From a virus, in the IMG/VR virus record IMGVR_UViG_3300042526_000206, positions 1 through 48,348 of that record: 48,348 bases of DNA. The stretch is one strand, 5' to 3'. The position numbers were made by a program, and so were the translations under genes. Below, in pieces: positions 24,625-33,429 of the stretch. The notes under the pieces were generated by a model. It saw only the letters and a program-made list of their open reading frames with translations. It was not told where the DNA came from and ran no database searches. Position 1 is the stretch's first letter, and each line of letters starts with the position of its first letter.

Positions 24625-27552
24625 ATGGCAGCAGATCACATGGAAATTGCCACCTATGGTGTTCTGCCAATAATAATAGACCCATCTGCACCAGAAGGAA
24701 ACTTACATAAAGTTCCTTACCAATATAGCTACCCAACTCCAGACCCAAGTAATGATGGAACTATGTTTTATGGTTGGGAGATAAGAGCTTTAAATAATTT
24801 TAATCAGTTAGACACTGCTTACAACGGTTCTTGTACAATTTCTATGACTGGAGGGGGAAGGTTAATAACTCCAGATTCTCCTGATCCAGTTAGCTCGTAC
24901 ACTAAAAACTTTTCTGGAGGCATTGTAACCTTTGGTCTTGGTTATACATGGAAGTATTTACCAGCTGTAAATGATGTTGGAAATTTAGCTAACACTTACT
25001 CTGTAAAGTTTGAAGGAGGAATTACTGGGGCTTCTTCTGAATCATTTAAGTTTGTCAAAAGCCCATTGTTTACAGATTTAAGCGTTAGAAAAGTATCGGG
25101 CTCAAATGCGCTAACTGAAATAGATATCGATCTAAGTCAAACTGCATTTATAGAATATGAAATTTGCGTTAACTCTAAGCTAGACACATCGTACGAAGGT
25201 TGTGCAAGTTGGCCAGTAATATCTACAGCTCAAGTTGAAATAAATAACTTGCCCGATTTTCTTATATACACTGGGTCAAAAAGTTTTAGCTTTGATTATA
25301 AAGGTAAAGCGAATCTAGCGAATCTTACATTTGCAGTTAAAAAAGAATATCTTGCTGACAAAAATTTTAGCTTAAATGAAGCTTTACTTTCACAATCTAG
25401 TGCCGAACTTTATGTAATTTCTAATTCTACATTTCCCGGCAAAGGAATATATCAAGCTGGACCTATAACAATAAACTTTTTAAATAACGAAAACAAAAAC
25501 AAAACATTTGAAACTCCACCTAGGTATGGAAGGCCTTTAAGATTAGAAGATATAAACAGGGTTGGTGTCAAAGGAACATTTAAAGGTTCAGCTACAGTGG
25601 GGTCAGGGCTAGACCCTTACGACCCTTCACTCAACAATAATTCGTATGAACCTATAAGTTCTACATTTTCTTCTGCTGGTGCTTTTTATTATCCATTAGA
25701 TTTAGATGACTCTCCTACTATATATTACCTACCTAAACACCACTGCGCCGTACATGGATCATTGACTAAGCCTTACAATGTTCTTGCTAGTAGAGCGTTT
25801 GAAAATCCTAAAGTTCTTAGCAGATTTCTTTCTGCAGAATGCATTGCGATCTATGAAAAGCTAGACATAATGCTTTGCGCTCCAAACAAATATGAGGTTA
25901 TGAACAATAGGCCTGAGCAGTTAATTGGTTCTACAGAAGGGCGTGACAAAATAAATTGTGAGTGGCCTATAACTGGGGAGTTCGGAATACATAGCTATGT
26001 TGCGTCAATAGCTCCGGTGGTTATAAGAAATTATGAGTCTGGTTATGATCGAGAGATATGTTCTTTTCCATGCGAAGGGTTTTTCCCTGCTTGCGCTTCT
26101 CCGTCACTTTTAGATGGGCAGGAAAAAAGTATAGAACAGACTCATGTTAAAATTCCTTGCACTTTAGCTAGAAATACTGATGCTTCAACTGGTGAGTCAA
26201 TCCTTACTGTTGCAGTAGCTATAACTAATTTTGGTTTTTCCCCTCAAGTTAAAGAGGACGAAGAGTGGTGGATAAACGGAACGCTATGGCCTTATGTTTT
26301 TGGTATTCCTGATACTTTGACTGGTAAGCGTACAACATTTTGCCCGTACACATCTAGGACTCAAGAAAGTATGCATTCTAGAACTGCTTACCCTGACCCA
26401 ACTTCTTTTGGAAACAGTTATGTGGCGTACAACGGTAGGAATGTTTCGTATGGGGTACTTAGATCTGACAAGTTTGCATTTCAAGTTGCAAGTCCTGACC
26501 CTTATTCTAATACTTATGCGCCATTTAGTGGCAATGTTTGGTTGCTAAACACTCATTTTAATTTGCACTTTTGTAATGTGCAAAAGACTAGCAAAGAGCC
26601 TGTTCCTTCTTACACTTATTTTGAAATACCTGCAGCTTATGCTGACACTAGGTATACTTATGACCCCAATAACCTTATGGAGCACGACCCAGATAAAGTT
26701 GGTGAGAATGGCTATATGTTAAATCATGGCAAGTGCATCGAATACCCGAAAGGTTACAAGAAAAAAGTACGAAGCAAAGATTTAAATAACCTTGAAAAAG
26801 GCTGCATTCAATTAGAAGAAGGATATTGGAACGGGAGAGAATTTCACGGAAGAGAACAGTATTACTGCGTCATTCCTATGATCGAACCAGCAGGATGCAC
26901 TAATATTAAAGCTGACGGAGCACCCGGATCAGGTGCTCAAATACTTAACACTAATCACATAGCGTCAATCGAAACCATCAAAGAGTATGCAGCTAGTGTC
27001 AAGAATACTAAGACTTCAGGTATGCCCAAGATAAAAGAAAAATATAGTAAAGACGGCGAGTACAATTTCTTTGTTAAGCCAGAGGATTTTCAAGGGGGAA
27101 AGTATTTTTATTTCCATATTAAGTGTCACCCATACGCTGGTGTAGACTACCTTAAACTTACACAAAAGTATGGTGAAGAAGGTGATTTAAGAGACAAGTA
27201 CGACTGGAGTATAGATGCATCTTCTGTTGAGTTAGACTTATCTTTGCTAGAAAAATACGCTAGCCGATACAACAAGGTGGTTTACCATCATTTCCCAAGT
27301 GACCCAGAAAGTTCTAAAGATAAAAATGAAATTGACAGTACGGACAGTGCAAGCGAATTGCAGCGTAGTAATTGTTTAGCAATGAAAGAATCTTCCAAAG
27401 CTTTACCTAATGTTTTTTTTAATTGCTACAAAACGACATTTGAAAAAACAATTATGGCTACAAGTAAAAAAGATCTTGCAGCTTTTATCCTGCATGAGTT
27501 TACTGAACAGCCTGAGAATGCCCAAGACATAGGCGGAAGGTACAGAGAATAG
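24625..27552 (+). CDS. large Cys-rich protein of unknown function (975 aa)
   Basis: AAGGGG at 24614-24619 precedes the ATG at 24625. The first 300 residues are beta-rich, like fibre or adhesin domains. The rest contains about twenty scattered cysteines in short motifs (EGCASW, HHCAVHG, REICSFPCEGFFPAC, IPCTLARN, GKCIEYP, IKCHPYAG), an unusual number for a cytoplasmically assembled phage protein and suggestive of metal sites or disulphides. No signal peptide or membrane segment. A small Cys-rich protein follows one base later. Probably a virion appendage; no family recognised. Confidence 0.75.
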   Translation: MAADHMEIATYGVLPIIIDPSAPEGNLHKVPYQYSYPTPDPSNDGTMFYGWEIRALNNFNQLDTAYNGSCTISMTGGGRLITPDSPDPVSSYTKNFSGGIVTFGLGYTWKYLPAVNDVGNLANTYSVKFEGGITGASSESFKFVKSPLFTDLSVRKVSGSNALTEIDIDLSQTAFIEYEICVNSKLDTSYEGCASWPVISTAQVEINNLPDFLIYTGSKSFSFDYKGKANLANLTFAVKKEYLADKNFSLNEALLSQSSAELYVISNSTFPGKGIYQAGPITINFLNNENKNKTFETPPRYGRPLRLEDINRVGVKGTFKGSATVGSGLDPYDPSLNNNSYEPISSTFSSAGAFYYPLDLDDSPTIYYLPKHHCAVHGSLTKPYNVLASRAFENPKVLSRFLSAECIAIYEKLDIMLCAPNKYEVMNNRPEQLIGSTEGRDKINCEWPITGEFGIHSYVASIAPVVIRNYESGYDREICSFPCEGFFPACASPSLLDGQEKSIEQTHVKIPCTLARNTDASTGESILTVAVAITNFGFSPQVKEDEEWWINGTLWPYVFGIPDTLTGKRTTFCPYTSRTQESMHSRTAYPDPTSFGNSYVAYNGRNVSYGVLRSDKFAFQVASPDPYSNTYAPFSGNVWLLNTHFNLHFCNVQKTSKEPVPSYTYFEIPAAYADTRYTYDPNNLMEHDPDKVGENGYMLNHGKCIEYPKGYKKKVRSKDLNNLEKGCIQLEEGYWNGREFHGREQYYCVIPMIEPAGCTNIKADGAPGSGAQILNTNHIASIETIKEYAASVKNTKTSGMPKIKEKYSKDGEYNFFVKPEDFQGGKYFYFHIKCHPYAGVDYLKLTQKYGEEGDLRDKYDWSIDASSVELDLSLLEKYASRYNKVVYHHFPSDPESSKDKNEIDSTDSASELQRSNCLAMKESSKALPNVFFNCYKTTFEKTIMATSKKDLAAFILHEFTEQPENAQDIGGRYRE

Positions 27553-27867
27553 ATGGCAACTCCTTGTAGGCATGTACCAATGATTCCTAACTCTTGCCCA
27601 ATATGTGCAGTATACGCATTTTACCCACACATGAAAGAGGTTTACGATAGGCAGCACCCTAACGCAGATGATTTAAAAGATGCTATTGGTGAAGACATCA
27701 AGCCTAAGTCATCTTGTTTTCATCGAGGCAAGGTAAAGAAGAGAGCTGATTGCAACTGCCCATTTAAATTTGTACATGAGTGCGAGGTTCATGGGGAGTG
27801 TACAATAGGACCGAACAAAGATGGAATCCATTCTTGTTTTGGTTGTACAGATTATTCAATTGAATAA
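27553..27867 (+). CDS. small Cys-rich zinc-ribbon-like protein (104 aa)
   Basis: The ATG at 27553 directly follows the previous TAG. Ten cysteines occur in 104 residues: PCRH, NSCPIC, SSCFHRG, ADCNCPF, HECEVHGECT and HSCFGCTDY. The C-terminal half (CFHRG, CNC, CEVHGECT, CFGC) resembles small Cys-clusters I associate with proteins of Planctomycetota and environmental phages, probably binding one or two zinc ions. Role unknown; partner of the 975-residue Cys-rich protein by position. Confidence 0.75.
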   Translation: MATPCRHVPMIPNSCPICAVYAFYPHMKEVYDRQHPNADDLKDAIGEDIKPKSSCFHRGKVKKRADCNCPFKFVHECEVHGECTIGPNKDGIHSCFGCTDYSIE

Positions 27868-27898
27868 TTCTTTGTAAGGGGTTAATATTTGATAACCC
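27851..27898 (+). other. palindrome and stem-loop at an operon joint
   Basis: ATTATTCAATTGAATAAT at 27851-27868 is a perfect 18-base palindrome over the end of the Cys-rich gene. It is followed by GGGTTA (27879-27884) pairing with TAACCC (27893-27898). No T-run follows. The 44-base gap to the next gene holds this hairpin and an AAGG ribosome site only. It could be a protein-binding site or a processing point; nothing more can be supported. Confidence 0.45.
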
Positions 27899-27911
27899 AT
27901 AAGGTGAAAAA

Positions 27912-28493
27912 ATGGCACAAACATTTGAGCAACTTGTAGCATCAAGTTCAAGGATTGTAAAAAAAGAATGGTCTTCTCCTTCAGAGTTAGCTCAGGAGCT
28001 ATACTCTTTGTTGGCTAATAGTGGAGTGTCAAGTGCATACGGAACCGCCTCAAAATTAATTACTCCGGTGTATGCTGAGGTTAGTACAACTACAAAGTCT
28101 TCTTACCCAGACAATGCAAGTTTGTATAAGGATAATAGTAGGGTAGATTTTCAAGGTTTAAAAAACCCAACGGACCCTAATTACCCTGAGGTTCCGCCAC
28201 TTATTGTAAAGCGAACAGTTCCAATTGCAAGTGGTGGTGGCGGTGGTGCAAGCAATGGTTCAATAGATGTTAAAATTGATGCTGCTGTAGCTTATGGTAC
28301 GGTTACTTCTAGCGAAGGTTACAATCATGCTATTCCGGGGAGGGTTGATATTCAAGTAATCTATAGCCCAACATCATCAGTGTTGCTTAAAAATATTAAA
28401 GTTTTAAATGCTAACGACAGCTTTAAGGTTCCGGTTGGTGCAGAAGCGATTGTGTTTTTTAGTGCGTATGCTTTGTTTCCTGTTTGGTTATAA
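27912..28493 (+). CDS. beta-rich structural-type protein (193 aa)
   Basis: AAGG at 27901-27904 precedes the ATG at 27912. The N-terminal 45 residues are helical (EQLVASSSRIVKKEWSSPSELAQELYSLL), then a Gly-rich hinge (SGGGGGASNG) leads to a C-terminal beta domain with RVDIQVIYSPTSSVLLKN and VPVGAEAIVFFSAYALFPVWL. The aromatic, hydrophobic C-terminus suggests packing into a virion complex. First gene of the internal-virion-type block. Function unknown. Confidence 0.75.
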   Translation: MAQTFEQLVASSSRIVKKEWSSPSELAQELYSLLANSGVSSAYGTASKLITPVYAEVSTTTKSSYPDNASLYKDNSRVDFQGLKNPTDPNYPEVPPLIVKRTVPIASGGGGGASNGSIDVKIDAAVAYGTVTSSEGYNHAIPGRVDIQVIYSPTSSVLLKNIKVLNANDSFKVPVGAEAIVFFSAYALFPVWL

Positions 28494-28502
28494 GGAGAAA
28501 GT

Positions 28503-29147
28503 ATGGGTTACAATGAAGAGATGGCTAAGTATCAGGCAGATATGGCTGTATACGAAGCTCAAGTTGCTGCTGCTGCTCAGATAGCTTCTGCTAAAGCTGC
28601 TGCTCGAGCTGCAATTCAAGCAGCTAATATAGCGTCAAAGGCTAATGTTGACAAAATTAATTTAGATAAGGGAAGATATAGGGATATCTTTGGCAATATT
28701 ACAGCTAATGATCCTAACAAAGATCCAGCAATGCGAAGCCAAGCTGACTACTATGCAAACAACCCTATTACTAGGGATTCGCTTGGCCTTGGTGGTGATG
28801 CAGTGTCAGATACGGATAGGCAGATACAAGCCAACAGGGCTGTAGCGCAGAGTAGCGTAAAAGCTGCAACAGAAAGAAAAGATAATGCAACAGGGTTAAC
28901 AGCTAGAGGGATATCTTATAGAAGCCCGCTGCTTGATACGCTAAATAGCACTACAGATATGCAGCAAGCTAACGCAAACGCTTTAGCGTCTAGTGGATCT
29001 AAGATAGCGCAGCAGCAAGCTAACGCTGGATACAATCTAGCTGGCCAGAAAGCTGTTGAAGAACAAGTTGCAGGTGCTGCAGGTGCAGAAAAACAAAGGC
29101 AAAATGTTATTAATAATTACACTGGCTTAATAGCTGGCTTAATGTAA
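28503..29147 (+). CDS. Ala/Gln-rich helical protein, probable internal virion (ejection) protein (214 aa)
   Basis: AAGGAG at the end of the previous stop codon drives the ATG at 28503. Residues 1-50 are an Ala-rich amphipathic helix (YEAQVAAAAQIASAKAAARA); the C-terminal half is Ala/Gln/Asn-rich with further helices. ITRDSLGLGGDA and SPLLDTLNS align with VSRTSLGLAEQM and SPVLSGLLDS in the next protein, so the two are distant paralogues. Composition and placement before giant proteins match ejection proteins of short-tailed phages. Inferred, not proven. Confidence 0.7.
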   Translation: MGYNEEMAKYQADMAVYEAQVAAAAQIASAKAAARAAIQAANIASKANVDKINLDKGRYRDIFGNITANDPNKDPAMRSQADYYANNPITRDSLGLGGDAVSDTDRQIQANRAVAQSSVKAATERKDNATGLTARGISYRSPLLDTLNSTTDMQQANANALASSGSKIAQQQANAGYNLAGQKAVEEQVAGAAGAEKQRQNVINNYTGLIAGLM

Positions 29148-29157
29148 GGAGTGCTTT

Positions 29158-29982
29158 ATGAGTCTTGCTAGTGACAGAAGAGATAGCCTTAACGCACAAC
29201 ATCAAGCTGCAAGGGATGCTTGGCAGCGACAAAAAGCTGCTGCTGCTGCAAGAGCTTATCAAATTAATAAAGAAAATTGGTCACTTAATAATCAGCAGCA
29301 AGCTAGAGATTTTTCTTATGGACAGCAGAACAAAGCTTATCAAGAAGCTCAAAATATTGCAAAAATAAAAGCAGAATCTTCAGCTAAACAAGCTGAACTT
29401 CAAGCAGCAGCTCAAGCGCAAATATCAGCGATAAGGTCAGCTTCATCAGCAGCTGTTGCTAATATAAATGCTAGAGACAGTATGCTTAACCCTCAGTTTA
29501 AGCAGGACAGGTACGATGAATTAAACCCTAAAGTTTTAGGAGCAATAAATGAATCACGCAAAAATTATGGTATGTATAATGCGTTAGGTGGAGATAAGCC
29601 TGTTAGCAGAACCTCGCTTGGTCTTGCAGAACAAATGCATAGTGGTGCTCAAGTAGCTAACATGGGCAATGTTGCTAACAATACTTACTCAGGTTTACTA
29701 CAGCGATCAGCTGATAAGCTTGCCAACAAATACCAGAGTCAAGGTTATGGTTCAGATAGTCCGGTGCTTTCTGGCTTGCTAGATTCGCAAGCTGGCTTAT
29801 CTCGAACAATGGCAGAAGGGACGGCGCAAAAAAATTACACAGATACTAAAACAAATAACCAGCAATACGGTCTAGACTCAAACAATTTGCTGGCACAAAG
29901 GCAGGGAACTTTAGCTGATTTAAAATCAAGCACTCAGCAAGGTAATAGTTCTTTGCTTGGTCTTCTTGGTAAAGGTTTATAA
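29158..29982 (+). CDS. Ala/Gln-rich helical protein, probable internal virion (ejection) protein (274 aa)
   Basis: GGAG before the ATG at 29158 gives a good ribosome site. The first 110 residues are a long Gln/Ala/Lys-rich helix (RDAWQRQKAAAAARAYQ, KAESSAKQAELQAAAQAQ), the rest is Ser/Asn/Gln-rich and ends SSLLGLLGKGL, a short hydrophobic tail. It shares the SLGL and SPxL motifs with the previous protein. A membrane-active internal protein is a reasonable hypothesis given the helical, hydrophobic-ended design. Confidence 0.7.
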   Translation: MSLASDRRDSLNAQHQAARDAWQRQKAAAAARAYQINKENWSLNNQQQARDFSYGQQNKAYQEAQNIAKIKAESSAKQAELQAAAQAQISAIRSASSAAVANINARDSMLNPQFKQDRYDELNPKVLGAINESRKNYGMYNALGGDKPVSRTSLGLAEQMHSGAQVANMGNVANNTYSGLLQRSADKLANKYQSQGYGSDSPVLSGLLDSQAGLSRTMAEGTAQKNYTDTKTNNQQYGLDSNNLLAQRQGTLADLKSSTQQGNSSLLGLLGKGL

Positions 29983-29991
29983 GGAGCTGAC

Positions 29992-32802
29992 ATGACTATA
30001 CGATATGATGAATACGGCATGCCTTACGATGATGGCGAATATAATTATGAAGAAGAGTTTGTTCCTCAAGAACAGTCTATTCCTCAAGAAGAGTTTGTAA
30101 GTAATGAAAGTGGCGAATACAATTATGCCCAAAATGTACTGCAAGAAAATCCTATTGTAATTGTTGATAATTCTTTTGAGCCACCTGCACCAACTCCTGT
30201 TGATGACCTTACTGCTATACCAGAAGATCCTTATGCAAACGAGCTAACAGAATTTCAGTCTGAATCATTAACAGATCCTTATTCGTATGACATATTAGAA
30301 GATGCTTACGATACTGTAAATGAACCTGATGTATCAATTGACCCTTTAGCTTCTACAGACATAGGAGCATACGACTATAGACCTGCGTCCATGCAAGGAC
30401 CTCCTTCAGAACTTATGCGTGATCCTGCTATATCTTTTACAATTCCTGATAGCTCTTCACCATATATTTCAATACCTACTCTTCTTCGTAATAGAAGTTT
30501 TAATTTAAACGATTCCCTTGGAATATCTAATCCATCCTCTGTAGATTCTAGAATAGAAAGCCCTGCTGCTGGTTCTCTAACTGCTAGCGATTCTGCTTCT
30601 AAAGCTAATTCTATGACTGCATATGGAGACTACCAGCCACAAATAGAGCCAAATGTTAGCCGAGATATTCGTGCTTTACCTGAGTCTGCAGCTTTTCCTA
30701 GTAGCAATCTAGCGCAAGCATCAGTACCTCCAACTCCTACTACTTCGCCAGCAATTCCAGCTGCAACAGATCCTAATGCACAACTAAGAAAAGATATTAC
30801 TGATAAGGAAAATTACAAAAGAGATGTTGAGCTCTACAAAACTCAAACTGGTTATGAGGCAGGAGCTACTGCTGACAGAATACAAGCATATGAAGATGCT
30901 CAGAAGCAAAAACAAAAAATAGCAAGCGAAATTGAATATAAAAAAAATCTAGAGTCAAAAATAAATCAAGCTATATACAACAAAGATGTTTTACCTAAAG
31001 CTGGACCAGCTATTGGTGGTTCAGCTGCTGGAATAAGTGACGCTCTAGAACAAAGCTACGGAACTTTATCTCCAAACGATCTGCCTGAAACTAGCACTGC
31101 TTTAACTGATAAACCTTTAGTTTCAAAACCAATAACAACTCTTATAAAAGATAACCCAGATGACGCTTCAGAAAGGAAAGCTACTAATACTTTTCTAGGT
31201 AGAAACTCAAGAGGCGAGCTTGTACCTGAATCAATACCTTTTGCTGCAGATATCGTGGATAAAAATTCAGCAGAAAAAGCTTACAGTAAAGTTTTTGGTT
31301 TTAAAATGGCTGAACTAGATAAGCTTTTACCAAAAGGCGACTTATTAAAAAGCCAGCTTAGAACACAGGCGTTGCGTAACGGGCTAGACAATGCTTCGTT
31401 GGAAAGAATTTTTGATGTTGTTACTGAATCTAATACAAAAAGAGACAACCAAACTCGTTCTGATTTTGCTAGCAATTTTGGGAAAAGCAGCTCGTCTTCA
31501 AACGAAAAAGGAATTACAGAAAGGGATTCTTGGGCTGGCCCAAATGATGTAAAGAAAGATCTAGCAACAAATAACCAAACAAGAACAGGTCAAAATCTTG
31601 AGGAAGGATCAAAGAGTGCATCAGGAACTACATCAGGTGCCTCTTCTGGCCAATCCCAAAGAACATCGTCTACAGATAATCGAATGGCTTTAGCTAGCCT
31701 TAAAAGTAATATGGAAAGAAGCATTGCTGAAACTATATTAAAGAGATCAGATGAGATAAGAAAGCAGGTTGACGAAAAGTTTGACCCTGATCTGGCAAAA
31801 TACAAGCAAAGGTACATTGAGCTTCCGTCGTCTGCTGACTCAGAAACAAAAAGATCTACATGGATTAAAGACTTAACTCAAGCTGGAAATTCGTACCCTA
31901 AGCTGGCTATTCAAGCATCAGATCCTGCAGTTGCTCCTGCTATTCAACAGTTTTCTAAAAGGTTTGATACAACTAAAGCAAACTTAAGGGAAGGTTTGAG
32001 CGACATAAATATTAAGCAGGGCTTATTTAATCAAGGAGATGAAAGGGTTGGCGAATCTAGGAAAGTAAATGAAATGTCTAACCCTAAGATAAGTAGGATT
32101 TTAGATGGAAAAATTGATAATAGTATTGTGTCAAAATTATTGTCTGGAGCTAACTCAGATATAGAGTATGAAACTCAAAGAGATATTTATAAAACAGAAA
32201 GCAAACTTGATACCCAAGTTTTTGGACCACCGCCAGATCCTAATGATCGTGCTGCTGTTGCAAAATACCAAGCGAATATTCAAGGCTATGCAACATCAAC
32301 TGAGTTTGGTCAGGCAGTTATGGCAGCAAAAGTTCTTGAAGCTCATAACGATATAATGCAAACTTTAACTGAGCCTTCTAAAGTACCTGCTGATTCTCAA
32401 AACCCAAGCAAAAGAACTCTTGTTCCATTCACAAGATACCTTGATCAATTATATTCTGAAGTTTCTAGAGATCCAACTGGTAATGCAGTTAGGGGTGCAG
32501 TTGGAATGGAACTTGCCTTAAGAATACCAGCGTACAAACTTGAACTAGATAAACTTCAAGCTTCAAGAGACTATGTTTTTAAAGATAAAAACCTAGAAGC
32601 TTTAGGGTACATGGTTAAATATCTTGCTGATCCAGTTAACGGCAGGTATTATCAGCAGCAAATAAACAATATGGCTCCTGAGAAATTAAAAGGTGTTCGG
32701 CCATATACCCCACCATCAAATAATCCGGCGTTTAAGGGTGGACCAAACCCACTGTTTAAGGGCGGGCCAGCTTTACAGCAAAACTTTAAGTATAATCAAT
32801 AG
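29992..32802 (+). CDS. large acidic/helical internal virion-type protein (936 aa)
   Basis: AAGGAG and a seven-base spacer precede the ATG at 29992. The N-terminal 60 residues are strongly acidic and contain a doubled unit (GEYNYEEEFVPQEQ, then EEFVSNESGEYNYAQN). Residues 60-260 are Pro/Ser-rich and disordered, and the remainder is mainly charged helices with Gln/Asn-rich linkers and no catalytic motif that I recognise. Length and location fit an ejected internal protein. The C-terminus has a repeated PAFKGGPNPLFKGGPAL unit. Confidence 0.7.
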   Translation: MTIRYDEYGMPYDDGEYNYEEEFVPQEQSIPQEEFVSNESGEYNYAQNVLQENPIVIVDNSFEPPAPTPVDDLTAIPEDPYANELTEFQSESLTDPYSYDILEDAYDTVNEPDVSIDPLASTDIGAYDYRPASMQGPPSELMRDPAISFTIPDSSSPYISIPTLLRNRSFNLNDSLGISNPSSVDSRIESPAAGSLTASDSASKANSMTAYGDYQPQIEPNVSRDIRALPESAAFPSSNLAQASVPPTPTTSPAIPAATDPNAQLRKDITDKENYKRDVELYKTQTGYEAGATADRIQAYEDAQKQKQKIASEIEYKKNLESKINQAIYNKDVLPKAGPAIGGSAAGISDALEQSYGTLSPNDLPETSTALTDKPLVSKPITTLIKDNPDDASERKATNTFLGRNSRGELVPESIPFAADIVDKNSAEKAYSKVFGFKMAELDKLLPKGDLLKSQLRTQALRNGLDNASLERIFDVVTESNTKRDNQTRSDFASNFGKSSSSSNEKGITERDSWAGPNDVKKDLATNNQTRTGQNLEEGSKSASGTTSGASSGQSQRTSSTDNRMALASLKSNMERSIAETILKRSDEIRKQVDEKFDPDLAKYKQRYIELPSSADSETKRSTWIKDLTQAGNSYPKLAIQASDPAVAPAIQQFSKRFDTTKANLREGLSDINIKQGLFNQGDERVGESRKVNEMSNPKISRILDGKIDNSIVSKLLSGANSDIEYETQRDIYKTESKLDTQVFGPPPDPNDRAAVAKYQANIQGYATSTEFGQAVMAAKVLEAHNDIMQTLTEPSKVPADSQNPSKRTLVPFTRYLDQLYSEVSRDPTGNAVRGAVGMELALRIPAYKLELDKLQASRDYVFKDKNLEALGYMVKYLADPVNGRYYQQQINNMAPEKLKGVRPYTPPSNNPAFKGGPNPLFKGGPALQQNFKYNQ

Positions 32803-32831
32803 GTTTTTTATTTCTTAACCAAGGAGTTTCT

Positions 32832-33410
32832 ATGTTACAGTCTTCGTCAATGCCTCAAATGAATCCAAATGCCATCATGGATATGATTAATAAATCGCAA
32901 GGACCAGAACAGGAAATGGGCATGGATGCTATGCAAGGTATGCCACCTGAATCAATGGGTCAGGACATGGGTGATGCGCCACCTATGGACCCAAGCATGA
33001 TGGGTATGGACCCAAGCATGATGCCTCCACCTCAGCCAACTGGTGGTTATGACACTGGCGAAGCAATGGATATGCTTCAGCAACTAAACCTTCCACAAGA
33101 AGCAATAGATCAGCTACTGTCAGCTATGTATTCTTCTTCTGGAGATAGCAGTGGCATGATGGGAACATCACCTGCAGCTGAAAGTCAAGCTGGAAATATG
33201 CAGCTTCTCCAAGAGCTTCTTGGGCCAATAATGCAGCAGCAAATGATGCAACAGCAGATGATGCCACAAGGTATGCCACCAATGGGCATGGACCCAAGCA
33301 TGATGGTTCCACCAATCCCACCTCAACCACCAATGGGTGGACCTCCAATGCCACCCCCCGGCATGCCACCGATGCCACCACAAGAGATGCCTCCTATGCC
33401 ACCATCTTAA
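32832..33410 (+). CDS. Met/Pro-rich low-complexity protein (192 aa)
   Basis: AAGGAG at 32820-32825 precedes the ATG. About one residue in five is Met and the sequence is built of short units: MDPSMM, MPPEG, MPPQG, GMPPMGM, QQQMMQQQMM. One central helix (residues 75-105, DMLQQLNLPQEAIDQLLSAMY) breaks the pattern. The C-terminal third is Pro/Met repeats like the portal C-terminus. No catalytic motif. A flexible, hydrophobic Met-rich protein beside internal virion proteins could bind membranes or the portal tail; unproven. Confidence 0.75.
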   Translation: MLQSSSMPQMNPNAIMDMINKSQGPEQEMGMDAMQGMPPESMGQDMGDAPPMDPSMMGMDPSMMPPPQPTGGYDTGEAMDMLQQLNLPQEAIDQLLSAMYSSSGDSSGMMGTSPAAESQAGNMQLLQELLGPIMQQQMMQQQMMPQGMPPMGMDPSMMVPPIPPQPPMGGPPMPPPGMPPMPPQEMPPMPPS

Positions 33411-33429
33411 ATAAAAGGGCTTAAATAAC

